From the NCBI GenBank assembly GCA_964589175.1, contig CAZPRY010000019.1, forward strand, positions 5,493 to 69,492: DNA of 64,000 bases, read 5' to 3'. Under the pieces are notes generated by a model. That model saw only the letters and a program-made list of their open reading frames with translations, was not told the origin of the DNA and did no database searches. The position numbers and the translations under genes are program-made. This DNA comes from CAZPRY01 sp964589175. Its GTDB lineage: Bacteria; Fidelibacterota; UBA2242. Below are positions 62,524-64,000 of this stretch, piece by piece; position 1 is the stretch's first letter; the number at the start of each line of letters is the position of its first letter.

Positions 62524-62788
62524 ATGTGTAATTTACCATAAGCGGTAATTTATGCAAATAATTAAAATATTGGATGAATTATTATCCGCCCGGTGCAATA
62601 AATACCGTGCAATCATTCCGGTTTACAGGCCTGACAGAACCTCGTAATGCAAACACTCTTGTCTGCATCCTTTCCAACAAATCAGAAAAAAATAAACGAA
62701 CAAGAGTATTCGTTTTACATAAAACTTGACAATAACCTAAATAATGAAGAATTTAAATTAAATGATCTTATAAAAGAATTCGGCCGTC
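62524..62788. other. Intergenic region right of the AbiE genes
   Basis: These 265 bases hold the BIME-like repeat at 62643-62718 and otherwise AT-rich sequence. A short rightward open frame through it has no coding character and is not annotated. Confidence 0.45.
62643..62718 (+). repeat. BIME-like repeat, right copy flanking the AbiE genes
   Basis: CGTAA (62643-62647) and the hairpin ATGCAAACA-CTCT-TGTCTGCAT (62647-62668, one mismatched pair) face an inverted partner, AAACGAA-CAAGAGTA-TTCGTTT (62694-62715), followed by TAC. Read on the minus strand the partner is GTAAAACGAATACTCTTG, the same family pattern (GTAA head, stem, CTCT). The block matches 60952-61027 in direct orientation. Confidence 0.6.
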
Positions 62789-63952
62789 ATGGCGTTTATT
62801 TCGTTGAACCGCAGATACCTGAAAAAACACAGAATCCTTTTCTCTGCGCTTTCTATCTGTGTGCTTTCTGTGGTTCTCTTTCCGGCGTTGCTGGCGGAGG
62901 AATTCGGCGGTGTCGCCCATACCCCACAGGGTGTTCCCATTCAGAATCTGGATATCCATTTCATCAACAAAAACAGCGGCAATATCGACTTCTCCTATAT
63001 GACAGGAGCAGACGGTAGATTCGGGAATTTTACGTCGATAGACTGGGCGGAAGATCCAAATCAGAGTATCCCGCGGACGGTTTTTCTGAGTCACAATTTT
63101 CCCGAACCCTTCAATCCCGGCACGAGTGTTTATATCCGGTTGGATCGTCCCCAAAATGTCAGGATCGACATCCTTGATCTCAGGGGTTTTCGGGTCAGCA
63201 CACTTTATGACGGAATCATGAGGGAAGGAACAAACAAGGTATCCTGGAACGGTATGAATAAAGTCGGTCGATATGCCGCCGCCGGTTTCTATTTTCTGCG
63301 ATTGAAAACCGAATGTGGCGTTTTCGTCGAACCGTTGGTTAAAAACGATCGTGGAGCCGTCTCTCGAACGGAGAGCGAAATAACGTTGGATACCGGAAAT
63401 CAACCCATCCCCGGCACAGCAGGAAAACTAAGTAAACCCGCCGATATCAGCGATTACCGGCTCCGTGCGGTCAACAACGGCCTGACCCATCCGAGAGTCG
63501 CTGCGGTGATGCGGGATTCACTTTCCACTGACGGAATAATCGATCTGACGCTCGATCCTCTTAAAAAGGTTGATGGTTCCGTTTCCAATCACTGGACTGC
63601 CCTGCCGCTGGATTCTGTCACGATCATCTCCTATTTCGGGAAGGATACGGCCACGACGGACCGCTACAGAGAGTTCCGCATTGAAGCAAGCTCAAGCCTT
63701 GAATACCTGATATTTGTAAAGCAGGGACACTTTGAATCAGGCATCACGCTGCAGCCATCACTTGCTGACGAAAACATTTATGTTGCCCCAACAGCAGAGG
63801 CATTAAGCGACACAGTGATAATCTATGGGCCTGCAAGATATGAAGAAAGCGGAAACGTGCTAAGCGACGGATTCAACACAATTGAGCAGATAAATGCAAT
63901 GGGAGGATGGCTTAATGAAAACACAAAAAAAATCACAAGAGGCATATTATAG
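62789..63952 (+). CDS. Secreted protein with an internal sorting-domain-like module
   Basis: A 387-residue exported protein. A basic start and hydrophobic stretch (about 15-36) form a signal peptide ending near LLAEEFGG. Residues 98-178 closely resemble the type IX secretion C-terminal sorting module, with FLSHNFPEPFNPGTSVYIRL, VRIDILDLRGFRVSTLYDG and GRYAAAGFYFLRLKT. Here about 200 further residues follow it, which is unusual. The rest is unrecognised. From about 63710 codon choice shifts to GCA, ACA, ATA and AGA codons, unlike the first part. ATG 62789 has no clear ribosome binding site; TTG 62804 is an alternative. Confidence 0.65.
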   Translation: MAFISLNRRYLKKHRILFSALSICVLSVVLFPALLAEEFGGVAHTPQGVPIQNLDIHFINKNSGNIDFSYMTGADGRFGNFTSIDWAEDPNQSIPRTVFLSHNFPEPFNPGTSVYIRLDRPQNVRIDILDLRGFRVSTLYDGIMREGTNKVSWNGMNKVGRYAAAGFYFLRLKTECGVFVEPLVKNDRGAVSRTESEITLDTGNQPIPGTAGKLSKPADISDYRLRAVNNGLTHPRVAAVMRDSLSTDGIIDLTLDPLKKVDGSVSNHWTALPLDSVTIISYFGKDTATTDRYREFRIEASSSLEYLIFVKQGHFESGITLQPSLADENIYVAPTAEALSDTVIIYGPARYEESGNVLSDGFNTIEQINAMGGWLNENTKKITRGIL

Positions 63953-64000
63953 CGATTCTCAGAATAAATGTCCTATGATTTACAAATAGAAGAGACAGCC

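Noticed and set aside
60952..62718. Insertion sequence or integron around the AbiE genes
   Set aside because: There is no transposase or integrase, and the flanking repeats are REP-like hairpins, not terminal inverted repeats.
62647..63018. Short open frame right of the AbiE genes
   Set aside because: It runs through the repeat and into the secreted-protein gene in another frame; no coding signature.

Overview
This window is bacterial chromosome, densely coded and moderately GC-rich, with no rRNA, tRNA, CRISPR array, integrase or transposase that I can find. Several traits suggest the Fibrobacterota-Chlorobiota-Bacteroidota (FCB) superphylum, perhaps a Calditrichota- or KSB1-like lineage: a sigma-54 activator overlapping an LptE-type lipoprotein gene, secreted proteins with type IX-like sorting modules, a PorZ-like double propeller, and long PAS kinases. 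This placement is inference, because no ribosomal marker is present.

Layout. (1) 0.2-12.2 kb, + strand: housekeeping genes uvrB, purD, the sigma-54 activator, lptE-like, asnS, a LOG-like protein, acylphosphatase, nadE, a small membrane protein and comEC. (2) 12.2-18.3 kb: a possibly structured intergenic stretch, a 1549-residue hybrid sensor kinase and a zinc alcohol dehydrogenase, closed by a bidirectional terminator. (3) 18.3-34.3 kb, - strand: a long gene train in the order fumarase alpha and beta, TPR protein, korDABC, hdrCBA, mvhD, tfrB, tfrA, mvhG, mvhA, hydrogenase protease and malic enzyme. (4) 34.6-42.2 kb, - strand: four signalling proteins. (5) 42.3-44.4 kb, - strand: sucCD. (6) 44.7-54.9 kb: an RNase HII-YraN fusion, two signal peptidases around hemW and a cupin, a low-GC patch with an Asp-box lipoprotein, rarD, a HAD phosphatase, mtgA and a tetR gene with a likely operator. 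(7) 55-61 kb: an FMN riboswitch plus terminator controlling ribD-ribE-ribBA-ribH and a coupled PorZ-like gene. (8) 61-64 kb: an AbiE-type toxin-antitoxin pair between two copies of a REP/BIME-like repeat, then a secreted protein whose 3' end has foreign codon use.

The main discovery candidate is region 3. It joins a group 3c [NiFe]-hydrogenase (MvhADG) and HdrABC, the methanogen flavin-based electron-bifurcation machine, to a soluble thiol:fumarate-reductase-like pair (TfrAB). These genes sit in the same train as fumarase, 2-oxoglutarate:ferredoxin oxidoreductase and malic enzyme; succinyl-CoA synthetase lies 8 kb away. Together they cover pyruvate -> malate -> fumarate -> succinate -> succinyl-CoA -> 2-oxoglutarate. 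The simplest model is that H2 electrons are bifurcated between fumarate (downhill) and ferredoxin (uphill), and the reduced ferredoxin drives the carboxylation by KorABCD. The reverse, confurcating succinate and ferredoxin electrons to H2, is also possible. A sigma-54-like promoter lies upstream of the fumarase genes.
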